NCBI RefSeq assembly: GCF_000828655.1
Contig: NZ_AP014509.1
Location: 1,674,001-1,738,000 of the forward strand
Source of the DNA: Thermotoga caldifontis AZM44c09
GTDB lineage: Bacteria > Thermotogota > Thermotogae > Thermotogales > DSM-5069
Reading direction: 5' to 3'
Length of the DNA: 64,000 nucleotides
Shown here: in pieces, positions 1 to 7,917 of the stretch
How positions within the stretch are numbered: position 1 is the first letter of the stretch
Layout: every line of letters begins with the position of its first letter
Notes under the pieces: generated by a model
The model's database searches: none
What the model saw: only the letters and a program-made list of their open reading frames with translations
Told to the model about the DNA's origin: nothing
Translations under genes and position numbers: made by a program

Positions 1-423
1 TCGCATATCGGCCATAACGCCGAGTGTTTCCCTGAGGAGTCCTGCCACATTCTTGGCCATTCTGATGATCTTAGGATCAACGTTCGCAGACTGCTCCCTG
101 TAGAAAGAGAGCAGGATCTGGGCAATTCTGCGCGTTCTGTCCCCTATCTTCTCTATGATGTTCGCCACCTCAACCGAACTGATGAGGAATCTGAGGTTGA
201 AACCCGTGGGAGCATGTGTACCGAGTATGACCGCGGCCTCCTGCCTGAGCTCGACTTCCATCTCGTCGAGCACATCGTCATCCTCAACAACCTGCTTTGC
301 GGTAGCAACCTGCCTGTTTTCCATCGATTCTATGACTCTGATCATCATTTTCTCTGCGAACCAGCCCATCTTCATGAGAGCATTTTTGAACCTCTCTATC
401 TTCTGATCCAGCAGCCACTTCAA
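1..423 (-). CDS. phoU: PhoU-family protein, 3' end outside window
   Basis: PhoU proteins are cytoplasmic helical-bundle regulators of phosphate uptake and Pho signalling that bind metals through acidic motifs. The 141 visible codons are helical throughout, with an acidic patch (VVEDDD) near residue 45 and the family-type motif IEKIGDRTRRIA near residue 92. I placed the start at the TTG at 421-423, which overlaps the nadK stop codon as TTGA and lies 13 bases after AAGGAG. The gene runs off the window edge, so its C-terminal half is unseen. It is the last visible gene of the asnS-ruvB-yggS-yggT-nadK-phoU run. No pst transporter genes are seen, so a link to phosphate uptake here rests on family knowledge only. 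Confidence 0.8.
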   Translation of the reverse strand, partial: MKWLLDQKIERFKNALMKMGWFAEKMMIRVIESMENRQVATAKQVVEDDDVLDEMEVELRQEAAVILGTHAPTGFNLRFLISSVEVANIIEKIGDRTRRIAQILLSFYREQSANVDPKIIRMAKNVAGLLRETLGVMADMR

Positions 424-1202
424 GATTCGTTCACACTCCTTCCATAACCCACTTTGCTCTTGAGGACGGAGAAGAAATCGTAACCGGCGGGTCTCAAAAG
501 AGAGAAAGTCTTGTCGGACTTGTTCACGAGTATTTCTCTCGTTGTTCCAACACAGACACCATCGATCACCAGCTCGGATTCGAGCTGGCTCGAAATGCGA
601 ATAATTTTTGTGGCCGGCAGTACTATGCTGCGGTTCTGAAGATAGTAGGGCGCCACGGGCATGACCTGTACCACATCACAGCTGGGTATAACTATGGCAC
701 CTCCGAGCGAAAGGTTGTAAGCCGTGGAACCTGTGGGTGTTGAAACGAGGATTCCATCTGCGAAGAAATCCAGGTCACTGCAGCCATCAATGAACACTCT
801 GAACTCGCTCATGGGTTTTGCCTTCGCACGGAGAATCACATCGTTGACGGCTTCGTATTCTTTCTGATCCACCGTAACCTTCAGCATCCATCTATCTTCC
901 CGTACGAGATTTCCATTTCTGAGGTCTTCAAGGAATCTCTCCGCTTCTTCCACCCTGTAGGCAGTCAGAAAACCGATCCTGCCCGCCTTGAATCCCACGA
1001 TCGGTACGGACACACACTTCACCGCTCTCAGGACGGTTCCATCACCACCGACTACGAGTGCAAAGTCGCACGCTTTCTCCACACGTTGACAGGACAGTTC
1101 CTGAACATCGATAACCTTCAGATGTTTCCTCACGCTTTCGAACAGTTCCCTCGCTTCTTTGTCCCTTCCGGACTTGTACAGGATAACGCAACTGTGGCTC
1201 AA
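420..1202 (-). CDS. nadK: NAD kinase
   Basis: NAD kinase phosphorylates NAD+ to NADP+ in the cytoplasm and is the only known route to NADP in most bacteria. The protein has 260 residues, normal for the family. It carries the GGDGTVLRA nucleotide-binding motif at residues 52-60, an AVND motif near 118 and the TGSTAYNLSLGG motif near 156. The TTG start overlaps the stop of the upstream yggT as TTGA and is preceded by GGTGAGG at good spacing. It lies inside a tightly overlapped six-gene run and overlaps phoU downstream by four bases, so translational coupling is likely. Identification is secure; polyphosphate versus ATP as phosphate donor cannot be read from the sequence. Confidence 0.95.
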   Translation of the reverse strand: MSHSCVILYKSGRDKEARELFESVRKHLKVIDVQELSCQRVEKACDFALVVGGDGTVLRAVKCVSVPIVGFKAGRIGFLTAYRVEEAERFLEDLRNGNLVREDRWMLKVTVDQKEYEAVNDVILRAKAKPMSEFRVFIDGCSDLDFFADGILVSTPTGSTAYNLSLGGAIVIPSCDVVQVMPVAPYYLQNRSIVLPATKIIRISSQLESELVIDGVCVGTTREILVNKSDKTFSLLRPAGYDFFSVLKSKVGYGRSVNES

Positions 1203-1495
1203 CGCAACCTCACCGCCAGATCCACCAGCGTTCTAACGAGGAAATTGTCCAAAAACACGAGCAGAAGGATCGCTATCATCGGCGTGATGTCCACAGGACC
1301 TATGGGTGGAATGAACTTTCTCAAAGGCTTCAGAAGAATGTTCGCGATCGCATCGACGGACTGTCTGAACATAGAGTATCTGAAGGGCGTTATCCAGCTC
1401 AAGAGTGCTGAGAGTATCACGGCGAAAAGCTCTATGTAGATGAACAGCTGAAGAACCCTTGCCAGTGCGTAGAGAAGATTCGAGATCACGAACAT
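1199..1495 (-). CDS. YggT-family membrane protein
   Basis: A 98-residue membrane protein of the YggT family. It has a hydrophobic segment at about residues 5-30 (SNLLYALARVLQLFIYIELF...) and a second one near 65-85 (MIAILLLVFLDNFL). Between them lies the family-typical stretch in which proline and glycine alternate (LLKPLRKFIPPIGPVD). YggT proteins are encoded beside yggS in many bacteria, as here, and have been linked to osmotic or division-related roles, but no reaction is established. I chose the ATG at 1493-1495, seven bases behind GGAG, over a GTG two codons upstream. The ends overlap or nearly touch both neighbours, consistent with operon expression. Confidence 0.8.
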   Translation of the reverse strand: MFVISNLLYALARVLQLFIYIELFAVILSALLSWITPFRYSMFRQSVDAIANILLKPLRKFIPPIGPVDITPMIAILLLVFLDNFLVRTLVDLAVRLR

Positions 1496-1497
1496 AC

Positions 1498-2169
1498 TCA
1501 CTCTCCTTTCAGAATCGCCCTACCGATCCTGACCATCGTCGCACCTTCCTCTATGGCCACCTCAAAATCATTCGTCATACCCATCGACAGATGAACGACA
1601 TTAGGCCAGCGATCGACGAGTTCATCGCGAAGTTCTCTCAACTTTCTGAACACCCACCGAACCTGTTCAGCGTCCTCGACCAGCGGAGCCATCGTCATCA
1701 GACCGATCACCTCAACGTGTGGAAAATTGCTCGAAAACGTTAAAAGCTCCGAAAGCGATCCTGGTTCGACACCCGCCTTGGTTTCCTCCCCCGAGACGTT
1801 CACTTCGATCAAAATCTTTTGTCTCTTTTTCAATTTCGATGCGACCCTGTTTATCTCAACGATCTCTTCTTGCCTACAAACTGAGTGTATGTATTCACAC
1901 CTCGGAACGATGTACTTGATCTTGTTCGTCTGGATCCTGCCTATGAAATGCCACGTTGCGTCGGTAACTGAATCGTACTTCTTCACGAGTTGCTGAGCAT
2001 AGTTTTCGCCGAAATCTTTAACACCAAGTTCCATCAGCTTGATTATCTGCTCCAGACTCGCTTCTTTCACGACCACAACCAACTTGACAGAACCCGGATC
2101 ACGATGTGCCCTCAAGGCTGCCTGAGCAATTCTTTCCTTTATCTTCTGAAGGTTCTGCTGGATATCCAT
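1498..2169 (-). CDS. yggS: YggS/PROSC-type PLP homeostasis protein
   Basis: A single-domain TIM-barrel protein of the fold-type III PLP family. Family members bind pyridoxal 5'-phosphate on a lysine and buffer PLP and amino-acid pools rather than catalysing a known reaction. The probable PLP lysine is in VVVVKEAS near residue 34. The conserved FGENYAQQL, WHFIGRIQTNK and LSMGMTNDFEVAIEEGATMVRIGRAI elements follow in order. I prefer the ATG at 2167-2169, eight bases after GAGGGGTGG, giving 223 residues. Its first 71 bases lie inside the end of ruvB in another frame, an unusually long overlap. yggT follows immediately, the classic yggS-yggT pairing. Confidence 0.92.
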   Translation of the reverse strand: MDIQQNLQKIKERIAQAALRAHRDPGSVKLVVVVKEASLEQIIKLMELGVKDFGENYAQQLVKKYDSVTDATWHFIGRIQTNKIKYIVPRCEYIHSVCRQEEIVEINRVASKLKKRQKILIEVNVSGEETKAGVEPGSLSELLTFSSNFPHVEVIGLMTMAPLVEDAEQVRWVFRKLRELRDELVDRWPNVVHLSMGMTNDFEVAIEEGATMVRIGRAILKGE

Positions 2170-3148
2170 CGAAGAGACCACCCCTCACTCTGCTCCCGTA
2201 TCCGAGATGCTGGTACGCGAGATCCGTAGCAGCTCTGCCGCGCGACGTTCTGACCAGAAGACCCGCTCGAAGCAAGTAGGGTTCGTACACCTCCTTGAGC
2301 GTGTCGATCTCCACGTTCAGAGTGGCTGCGAGCGCTTCTAAACCCACCGGCCCTCCTTCGTAGATTTCTATGATCGTCCGCAGTATCTTTCGATCCATCA
2401 CGTCGAGTCCGAGGGAATCTATCTCGAGAATGTCCATGGTCTTGAGAACCGTGCTCGGTGTTATGTTCTCTTCCCCCCGCACGGTTGCAACATCCCTCAC
2501 GCGCTTCAACAGTCTCAACGCTGTGCGGGGTGTTCCTCTCGAACGCTGGGCGATCAACTGCGCGGCCTCTCGTTCTATGTGCATGTTCATCAGCTGGCAC
2601 GCCCTTTCGACTATCTTCGTCAGTTCGTCCACGCTGTAGAAATCAAGCTCGAAAATCATACCAAACCTGTTCCGAAGGGGCGGACTGAGCAGACCACTCC
2701 TGGTGGTCGCACCGATCAGCGTGAAAGGTTTCAACCTGATCCTGACAGACCTGGCCGTTGGTCCCTTACCGATCATCACATCCACCTGGAAGTCCTCCAA
2801 CGCCGAATACAACACCTCTTCTGCGGGTTTGCTCATTCTGTGGATCTCGTCGATGAAGAGCACATCACCTTCCTCAAGGCTCGACAGTATGGCCGCGATG
2901 TCTCCTCCACGTTCGATGACGGGTCCACTGGTGATGTATATGTTCTTCCTCAGCTCTCTTGCGATCACGTAGGCAAGCGTTGTTTTCCCAAGACCTGGGG
3001 GTCCTGCGAGCAACACATGGTCGAGCGGTTCTGAACGCAGTTTAGCCGCTTGCAGGGCTATTCTGAGCTTTCTTTTTATCTCCTCCTGTCCAACGTACTC
3101 ATCCAAGCTGTGTGGTCTGAAGCTCGGTAGCGACTCGACTTCTTTCAT
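2099..3148 (-). CDS. ruvB: Holliday junction branch-migration ATPase RuvB
   Basis: RuvB is the hexameric AAA+ motor that, with RuvA, drives branch migration of Holliday junctions in recombinational repair. The 349-residue protein shows Walker A GPPGLGKTT near residue 50, Walker B LFIDEIHR near 98, the arginine-finger region PPLRNRFG near 163 and sensor 2 RGTPRTALRLLKR near 210. A winged-helix DNA-binding domain ends at RTSRGRAATDLAYQHLG. After that point, where RuvB proteins usually stop, about 25 extra polar residues are read through the start of yggS. The ATG overlaps the asnS stop by one base (TGATG). ruvA and ruvC are not in the window. Confidence 0.96.
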   Translation of the reverse strand: MKEVESLPSFRPHSLDEYVGQEEIKRKLRIALQAAKLRSEPLDHVLLAGPPGLGKTTLAYVIARELRKNIYITSGPVIERGGDIAAILSSLEEGDVLFIDEIHRMSKPAEEVLYSALEDFQVDVMIGKGPTARSVRIRLKPFTLIGATTRSGLLSPPLRNRFGMIFELDFYSVDELTKIVERACQLMNMHIEREAAQLIAQRSRGTPRTALRLLKRVRDVATVRGEENITPSTVLKTMDILEIDSLGLDVMDRKILRTIIEIYEGGPVGLEALAATLNVEIDTLKEVYEPYLLRAGLLVRTSRGRAATDLAYQHLGYGSRVRGGLFDGYPAEPSEDKGKNCSGSLEGTS

Positions 3149-4446
3149 CACGGATACACCCTGTAGAGGGTCCTCGCGAATGGTATAGCTTCTCTGATGT
3201 GTTCAAGTCCACAGATCCATGCAACTGTGCGCTCGACACCCAACCCGAAACCGCTGTGTGGGACGCTTCCCCACTTCCTCAGATCCAGATACCACTGGTA
3301 CTTCTCGACGGGCAGGTTGAACTCCCTGAGCCTCTCGACCAGAAGATCGTAATCGTGTATCCTCTGAGAACCACCTATGATCTCGCCATAGCCTTCAGGA
3401 GCGAGCAGGTCCGCACACAAGACGACTTCGGGTCTGTTCGGGTCTGGCTGCATGTAGAAAGCCTTCGCTTTTCTGGGATAGTGCGTAACGAACACGGGTT
3501 TTTCGAACTGCGAGGCGATCATCGTTTCCTCATCACCACCGAAATCGTCGCCCCACTGAATATCGACACCTTTCGACTGCAGGAACTTGATAGCTTCATC
3601 GTAAGTTATGCGTTCGAACGGAGGAGTCACTTTTTCCAGCTTCGAGATGTCCCTACCGAGGGCTATCAAATGATCGGAGGCGTTCTCGAGCACGTATTTG
3701 ACTATGTAGGAAACCAGTTCCTCCTGAAGCCTCAGATTGTCTTCGTGTTCGTAATACGCGACTTCTGCCTCATGCATCCAGAACTCTATCAAGTGCCTCC
3801 TCGTCTTTGACTTCTCCGCCCTGAAGGTCGGACCGAGGTTGTACACCTTGCCGAAAGCCAGGCAGGCTGCTTCCAGGTAGAGCTGACCGGTTTGCGTCAG
3901 GTAGACCTTACCGTAATCGAAATAGTCGAGCTCGAACAGGTTTCCCGCGGTTTCACCGATGGATCCGGTGAAGATTGGCGTGTCGATCAGAACGAAGTTC
4001 CGCTCCTTATAAAATTGCCTTATGGCCCATACGATCGCATCTCTGACCCGGAGTATGTGAAACTGTCTCCTCGAGCGTAACCAGAGATGCCTGTAACTCA
4101 TGAGAAAGTCTATCCCGTGATCTTTCTTGGAGATAGGATAGGGCTCTTCTGGAATCTGAACGGGTATCACGTCGCTGGCGAGTACTTCTACACCGTAAGG
4201 AGATCGGCTGTCTTCCTTCACCTGACCTCTGACAATGACACTGGATTCGATTCGAAGCTTTCCAGCCCTTTCGAACACGTCCTCCGGAACCGTTGAACGT
4301 TCCACGATTATTTGGACGAAGCCTGTTCCGTCTCTGAACTGCAGAAAGTGTATTTTACCGCTCGAACGCAGGTTCCACACCCAGCCGCGAAGTTCTACCT
4401 GCTGACCGACGTAATTTTTCAACTCCTCCACATAAACCCACTTCAT
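3148..4446 (-). CDS. asnS: Asparaginyl-tRNA synthetase
   Basis: Class II aminoacyl-tRNA synthetase that charges tRNA-Asn with asparagine. The 432-residue protein begins with an OB-fold anticodon-binding domain (VELRGWVWNLRSSGKI...FLQFRDGTG). The catalytic core follows, with motif 2 around FRAEKSKTRRHLIEFWMHE and motif 3 GFGLGVERTVAWI near the C-terminus. The sequence THYPRKAKAFYM is characteristic of AsnRS rather than AspRS. The start at ATG 4444-4446 is fixed by GGAGGTC five bases upstream; a longer open frame to 4554 has no site and crosses the promoter. It heads the asnS-ruvB-yggS-yggT-nadK-phoU run and has an extended -10 promoter about 60 bases upstream. Confidence 0.93.
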   Translation of the reverse strand: MKWVYVEELKNYVGQQVELRGWVWNLRSSGKIHFLQFRDGTGFVQIIVERSTVPEDVFERAGKLRIESSVIVRGQVKEDSRSPYGVEVLASDVIPVQIPEEPYPISKKDHGIDFLMSYRHLWLRSRRQFHILRVRDAIVWAIRQFYKERNFVLIDTPIFTGSIGETAGNLFELDYFDYGKVYLTQTGQLYLEAACLAFGKVYNLGPTFRAEKSKTRRHLIEFWMHEAEVAYYEHEDNLRLQEELVSYIVKYVLENASDHLIALGRDISKLEKVTPPFERITYDEAIKFLQSKGVDIQWGDDFGGDEETMIASQFEKPVFVTHYPRKAKAFYMQPDPNRPEVVLCADLLAPEGYGEIIGGSQRIHDYDLLVERLREFNLPVEKYQWYLDLRKWGSVPHSGFGLGVERTVAWICGLEHIREAIPFARTLYRVYP

Positions 4447-4503
4447 CGATAGACCTCCCCTGAACGTCGAAAAGTTTCGAACCAGAAGGTGGTCACAATT
4501 AAA

Positions 4504-4512
4504 ATGATACCA
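4504..4512 (-). promoter_or_regulatory. Extended -10 promoter of the asnS operon
   Basis: On the minus strand this reads TGG-TATCAT, an extended -10 element about 58 bases ahead of the asnS start codon. No convincing -35 is visible at 16-18 bases. An element of the same form (TGGTATCAT) precedes the gene at 38765 in this window, which supports the reading. It is inferred from sequence alone. Confidence 0.5.
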
Positions 4513-4568
4513 TCTATCTGTGATCCGAATCTGTCGGACAAAGGCACAGTACATTGAAGCAGGTGTGC

Positions 4569-4597
4569 TTGAACATGCAAGAACGATGTGCTATAAT
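4569..4597 (+). promoter_or_regulatory. Strong promoter of tRNA-Cys (and probably rtcB)
   Basis: TTGAAC at 4569-4574 and TATAAT at 4592-4597 are separated by exactly 17 bases, a near-consensus sigma-A promoter. Transcription should begin around 4603-4605, a few bases before the mature tRNA-Cys 5' end at 4608. No other promoter is evident before rtcB, so this one probably serves both. Confidence 0.85.
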
Positions 4598-4607
4598 GCG
4601 AACGGAG

Positions 4608-4683
4608 GGCGACGTAGCCAAGCGGTTAAGGCGGGGGTCTGCAAAATCCCTATGCGTGGGTTCGAATCCCACCGTCGCCTCCA
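4608..4683 (+). tRNA. tRNA-Cys (anticodon GCA)
   Basis: A full cloverleaf folds by eye. The acceptor stem GGCGACG/CGTCGCC has all seven pairs. The D arm is closed by GCC/GGC. The anticodon stem GGGGT/ATCCC encloses loop CTGCAAA with anticodon GCA, and the T arm GTGGG/CCCAC encloses TTCGAAT. The discriminator is U73, as expected for tRNA-Cys, and CCA is encoded at 4681-4683. A terminator hairpin starts two bases after the CCA, followed closely by rtcB. Confidence 0.97.
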
Positions 4684-4684
4684 G

Positions 4685-4707
4685 GGGAGGGGTTTCCCTC
4701 CCTTTTT
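4685..4707 (+). terminator. Rho-independent terminator between tRNA-Cys and rtcB
   Basis: GGGAGGG (4685-4691) pairs perfectly with CCCTCCC (4696-4702) around a GTTT loop and is followed by TTTTT. It begins just after the tRNA CCA and ends 27 bases before the rtcB start codon. Because there is no room for another promoter, it probably acts as an attenuator that lets part of the tRNA transcript continue into rtcB. Confidence 0.8.
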
Positions 4708-4733
4708 GCTCAGCCTTCCTCGGGGTGATCCTT

Positions 4734-6131
4734 ATGGATATCAAGCGCATCGACAAATACATCTTCAGCATCAAGGGCAAGAACGTTGACGCCATCGTGT
4801 TCACAGATCAAGAAACCGTCAACGATCCGGAGTTCAGGGAAGCTCTGCAACAGATCGTGAACGTCACACACATGCCAGGGATCGTGGCCGCACTCGCAAT
4901 GCCGGACATACACTGGGGTTATGGTTTCCCCATCGGCGGGGTTGGAGTTTTTGATGCAAAAAACGGAGTCATTTCGCCAGGCGGCATAGGCTTTGACATA
5001 AACTGTGGGGTCAGATTGATGCTGACCTCCCTCAGCTTCGAAGAGGTTAAACCGCACCTGCGCAAGCTCGTGGAGGCTATCTATGAAAGTGTACCCGTGG
5101 GCGTTGGTGCGAGCGGGGCACTCAAAGTGAGCGAAAAGACGTTGCGGAAGGTGTGCATCGAAGGTGCACACTGGGCCGTTGACAACGGTTACGGTTTGAA
5201 AGAAGACCTCGAACGGATAGAAGACACGGGTAGACTTTCTCCAGCGAATCCAGACCACGTTTCCTCGAAAGCGTTCGAACGTGGTCTCGACGAATTGAAC
5301 ACACTTGGGGCAGGCAATCACTTCATAGAGATACAGAAAGTCGAAAGGATCTACGATCCGACCGTTGCGGAGGCCTTCGGCTTGTTTGAGGGACAGGTGG
5401 CGATCTCCGTACACTGTGGAAGCAGGGGATTCGGCCACCAGATAGCGACCGACTACATACAGATCATGCGAGACAAACTTGCGCAGCACAACAAAGATCT
5501 TCCGGACAAGCAACTCATAAACGCTCCGTTCGATCATCCGATAGGCCAGCAGTACTTCAGTGCGATGAACTGCGCCGCGAACTACGCTTTTGCCAACAGG
5601 CAGATGATCGGCCATGCGGTTAGAACGATCTTTTTGAAGATTTTCCCAGCCGCGCGGGTGTGGCTTCTCTACGATGTCGCACACAACATCGCGAAGGTGG
5701 AAACGTACAACGGTAGAAGATTGATAATACACAGGAAGGGTGCCACGAGGTCTCTGGGCCCGAACAATCCGTTGCTCCAGGATATTTATAGATCCGTTGG
5801 ACAACCCGTGCTCATTCCCGGCAGTATGGGAAGCGCCTCTTACGTGCTGGTCGGCACGAAGAAGGCCGAAGAACTATCCTACGGAAGCACTGCACACGGT
5901 GCGGGCAGAACCGTGGGGAGAAGGGCCGCGCTGAGGAGTTTGAGCTATGAGGAAGTGCTGAGAGAACTGAAAGAAAAAGGCATAGAAGTGATGAGCAAGG
6001 GTAAGAAAACGCTTGTGGAAGAGGCGCCGGAAACTTACAAAGATGTGGATCGAGTTGTGGAAATCGTCGATCAGGTTGGACTGAGTAAAAAAGTTGCAAG
6101 ACTCATACCACTGGGTGTGGTCAAAGGATGA
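4734..6131 (+). CDS. rtcB: RNA-splicing ligase RtcB
   Basis: RtcB joins RNA ends carrying 2',3'-cyclic phosphate or 3'-phosphate to 5'-hydroxyl ends, using GTP and Mn2+. In bacteria it is linked to RNA repair. The 465-residue protein has the metal-binding and guanylylation motifs in order: GGIGFDINCGVR near 80, GAGNHFIEI near 185, VHCGSRGFGHQ near 217, MNCAANYAFANR near 260, HRKGATR near 337 and STAHGAGRT near 384 with the histidine that is guanylylated in the family. The start is ATG 4734 behind GGTGATC; the frame stays open upstream through the tRNA gene but that part is not coding. It lies directly after tRNA-Cys and its terminator, and overlaps the MFS gene by four bases. Confidence 0.95.
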   Translation: MDIKRIDKYIFSIKGKNVDAIVFTDQETVNDPEFREALQQIVNVTHMPGIVAALAMPDIHWGYGFPIGGVGVFDAKNGVISPGGIGFDINCGVRLMLTSLSFEEVKPHLRKLVEAIYESVPVGVGASGALKVSEKTLRKVCIEGAHWAVDNGYGLKEDLERIEDTGRLSPANPDHVSSKAFERGLDELNTLGAGNHFIEIQKVERIYDPTVAEAFGLFEGQVAISVHCGSRGFGHQIATDYIQIMRDKLAQHNKDLPDKQLINAPFDHPIGQQYFSAMNCAANYAFANRQMIGHAVRTIFLKIFPAARVWLLYDVAHNIAKVETYNGRRLIIHRKGATRSLGPNNPLLQDIYRSVGQPVLIPGSMGSASYVLVGTKKAEELSYGSTAHGAGRTVGRRAALRSLSYEEVLRELKEKGIEVMSKGKKTLVEEAPETYKDVDRVVEIVDQVGLSKKVARLIPLGVVKG

Positions 6132-7492
6132 AGTTCTATCTGAACCTTGAAGGTGTCGCTTCGACTCTCTACATCCTGCTCACACAGGGTGCGATATTCA
6201 CAGGCCTCGCTCTCGCCTTTGGTTTGGACGAGTTCCTGATAGGGGTCACCGCATCTTTTCCGATGATCGCCCAGGTCTTTCAGATTTTCTCGCCCGTGGT
6301 CGTGGAGAAAATCCCAAAGCGCAGAACCTTGGTCAATCTTTTCAACTTGCTCGCACGTCTGCCATGGGCCTTGCTGATCGTCCTGCTCGCGTTCAAGGAG
6401 AGAAATCCACTCGTCTTCGTTTTTGTCTTCGCTGTTTCGCAAATTTTCGGAACACTGGCGGGAAACGCCTGGACCTCACTGGTTAGAGACCTGATACCGG
6501 AATCGGAAAGAGGAAGGTTTTTTGGCAGAAGGAATGTCTACATTTCTTTCACATCGCTCGTGTTCTTCTACGTCTATTCCCTTCTGATAGACAGGTTGAA
6601 AGATCCTCTGGGATATCAGCTTTCCATAGCGATCGGTATGTTCGGAACGTTGGTTTCCCTCTGGTCGATGCTCAAAGTGCCGGAAGTCCCGCTGAAAAGT
6701 TCGGGAGCGCGAGCGGAGGTCAGCCTCGTTTTCCAGGACAAGAATTTCATGAAACTGTGTGTCTTCTATTTCTTTTGGAACGTGGTCATCGCTTTCACCT
6801 CTCCTTTCTTCACCTACCACCTTTTGAAGAACCTCCAAGTGCCGTTCTCGTACATAGGTTTGACCGGCGTGCTCAACAGTATCGTCGCGATGATCTTTTA
6901 TTTCTTCTGGGGGAGACTCTCCGACAAGGTGGGACACAAATCCATCGCCGTTGCCGGAGTGTTCATCGTGAGCTTTCTTCCACCCATGTGGTTCTTCATG
7001 AACACGTTCACTTATCGCTACCTCATGCTTGCGGATGCGGTGGTGTCAGCCATAGGCTGGTCGGCGATCAACCTTTCGTTCCTCACGTTGCCCATGGAAG
7101 TTGCACAGAGTTCTTCGAGTGCTTACTTCGCAACCTATGCAGCCCTTGGTGGTGTTGGTGGCTTGATAGGGGCCGTCGCAGGTGGTGCAACCGCCAAGCT
7201 TCTGGCAGGGATTCAAGTTGGTTCAAGCACCTTTCCCATATATGGAGTCCAGTTGATGTTCTTAGCCTCGGGAATCTTGAGAATCTTCACGTTGAAACTG
7301 CTCACTAAGGTACGGGCGAGGAGGTACGTTCCACTCAGAACCTTGATCGCGAGCACGCTCTTCCTTTCCAGAGATAACGCACTGACGAGATCGAACGGAT
7401 CGAGCGTCTACGATGTTCTAAAGGTGATCAGGAAAAAGCTCGAGGAACGCGAGGAGGATGAAAAACCTTGGCGCGTGAAACGATGGTGGTGA
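6128..7492 (+). CDS. MFS transporter
   Basis: A 454-residue polytopic membrane protein of the major facilitator superfamily. About twelve hydrophobic segments are visible. The loop between segments 2 and 3 holds EKIPKRRTL, and the matching loop in the second half is FWGRLSDKVGHKS, the usual MFS charged motif at the half-protein repeat. The start ATG overlaps the rtcB stop (ATGA), so the two are translationally coupled. A cytoplasmic tail of about 70 residues, rich in Arg, Lys and Glu, ends the protein. The substrate cannot be predicted. Its tight linkage to an RNA ligase has no obvious functional reading and may only reflect operon packing. Confidence 0.85.
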   Translation: MKFYLNLEGVASTLYILLTQGAIFTGLALAFGLDEFLIGVTASFPMIAQVFQIFSPVVVEKIPKRRTLVNLFNLLARLPWALLIVLLAFKERNPLVFVFVFAVSQIFGTLAGNAWTSLVRDLIPESERGRFFGRRNVYISFTSLVFFYVYSLLIDRLKDPLGYQLSIAIGMFGTLVSLWSMLKVPEVPLKSSGARAEVSLVFQDKNFMKLCVFYFFWNVVIAFTSPFFTYHLLKNLQVPFSYIGLTGVLNSIVAMIFYFFWGRLSDKVGHKSIAVAGVFIVSFLPPMWFFMNTFTYRYLMLADAVVSAIGWSAINLSFLTLPMEVAQSSSSAYFATYAALGGVGGLIGAVAGGATAKLLAGIQVGSSTFPIYGVQLMFLASGILRIFTLKLLTKVRARRYVPLRTLIASTLFLSRDNALTRSNGSSVYDVLKVIRKKLEEREEDEKPWRVKRWW

Positions 7493-7917
7493 AGGAAATC
7501 CTGCCAGACAGGATCGTGTTGGAGAGAGACAGGACCTCCATGTGTGGGAAATGCCCGGCGAACATGATGTGCACGGGCGAAGCACAGAAGGTGCAACTCG
7601 TGGTTGAGAAAAACTATCCCGATCTCGAACCGGGCGACGTCGTTCTCGTCGAGACTCCAGCGGTCAGTGCCACCAGAGTTGCGTTCGTCGTTTACACGAT
7701 CCCGACTCTCCTGTTCATCGCCATGGTCATAGCGACCGTCAAACTTGCTGGAGAACTCCTTGCGTTCTTTCTCGGCCTGATATCGGTAGCGGTTTATTTT
7801 TTGGCACTCAACGTCTACGATAGACGGTTCAGAAAAAAGTTCAAGCCGAGAATCCTCAGTGTCATTGAGAGAGCAAAGCCAGCAGGTCCATCAAATGACG
7901 CTTCTCTTCGGAGATGA
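7468..7917 (+). CDS. RseC/MucC-family membrane protein
   Basis: A 149-residue protein resembling the RseC/MucC family, whose members influence SoxR reduction or sigma-E signalling and often sit near electron-transfer genes. The N-terminal part holds a cysteine cluster CGKCPANMMC (C26, C29, C35). Two closely spaced hydrophobic segments follow at about residues 70-115, then a basic tail. I took the TTG at 7468, eleven bases behind GAGGAGG; an ATG five codons later is possible. The 5' end overlaps the MFS gene by 25 bases. The 3' end overlaps the convergent ferritin-like gene by 56 bases, so the last residues are encoded opposite that gene's C-terminus. Confidence 0.72.
   Translation: MARETMVVKEILPDRIVLERDRTSMCGKCPANMMCTGEAQKVQLVVEKNYPDLEPGDVVLVETPAVSATRVAFVVYTIPTLLFIAMVIATVKLAGELLAFFLGLISVAVYFLALNVYDRRFRKKFKPRILSVIERAKPAGPSNDASLRR

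Noticed and set aside
4554..4733. N-terminal extension of the rtcB reading frame
   Set aside because: It crosses the tRNA-Cys promoter, the tRNA itself and the terminator. RtcB homologues begin at the internal ATG 4734, which has a ribosome site.
4710..5804. A 364-codon open frame antisense to rtcB
   Set aside because: It lies wholly opposite a clear rtcB gene, has no recognisable motif or ribosome site, and reflects codon bias of the real strand.
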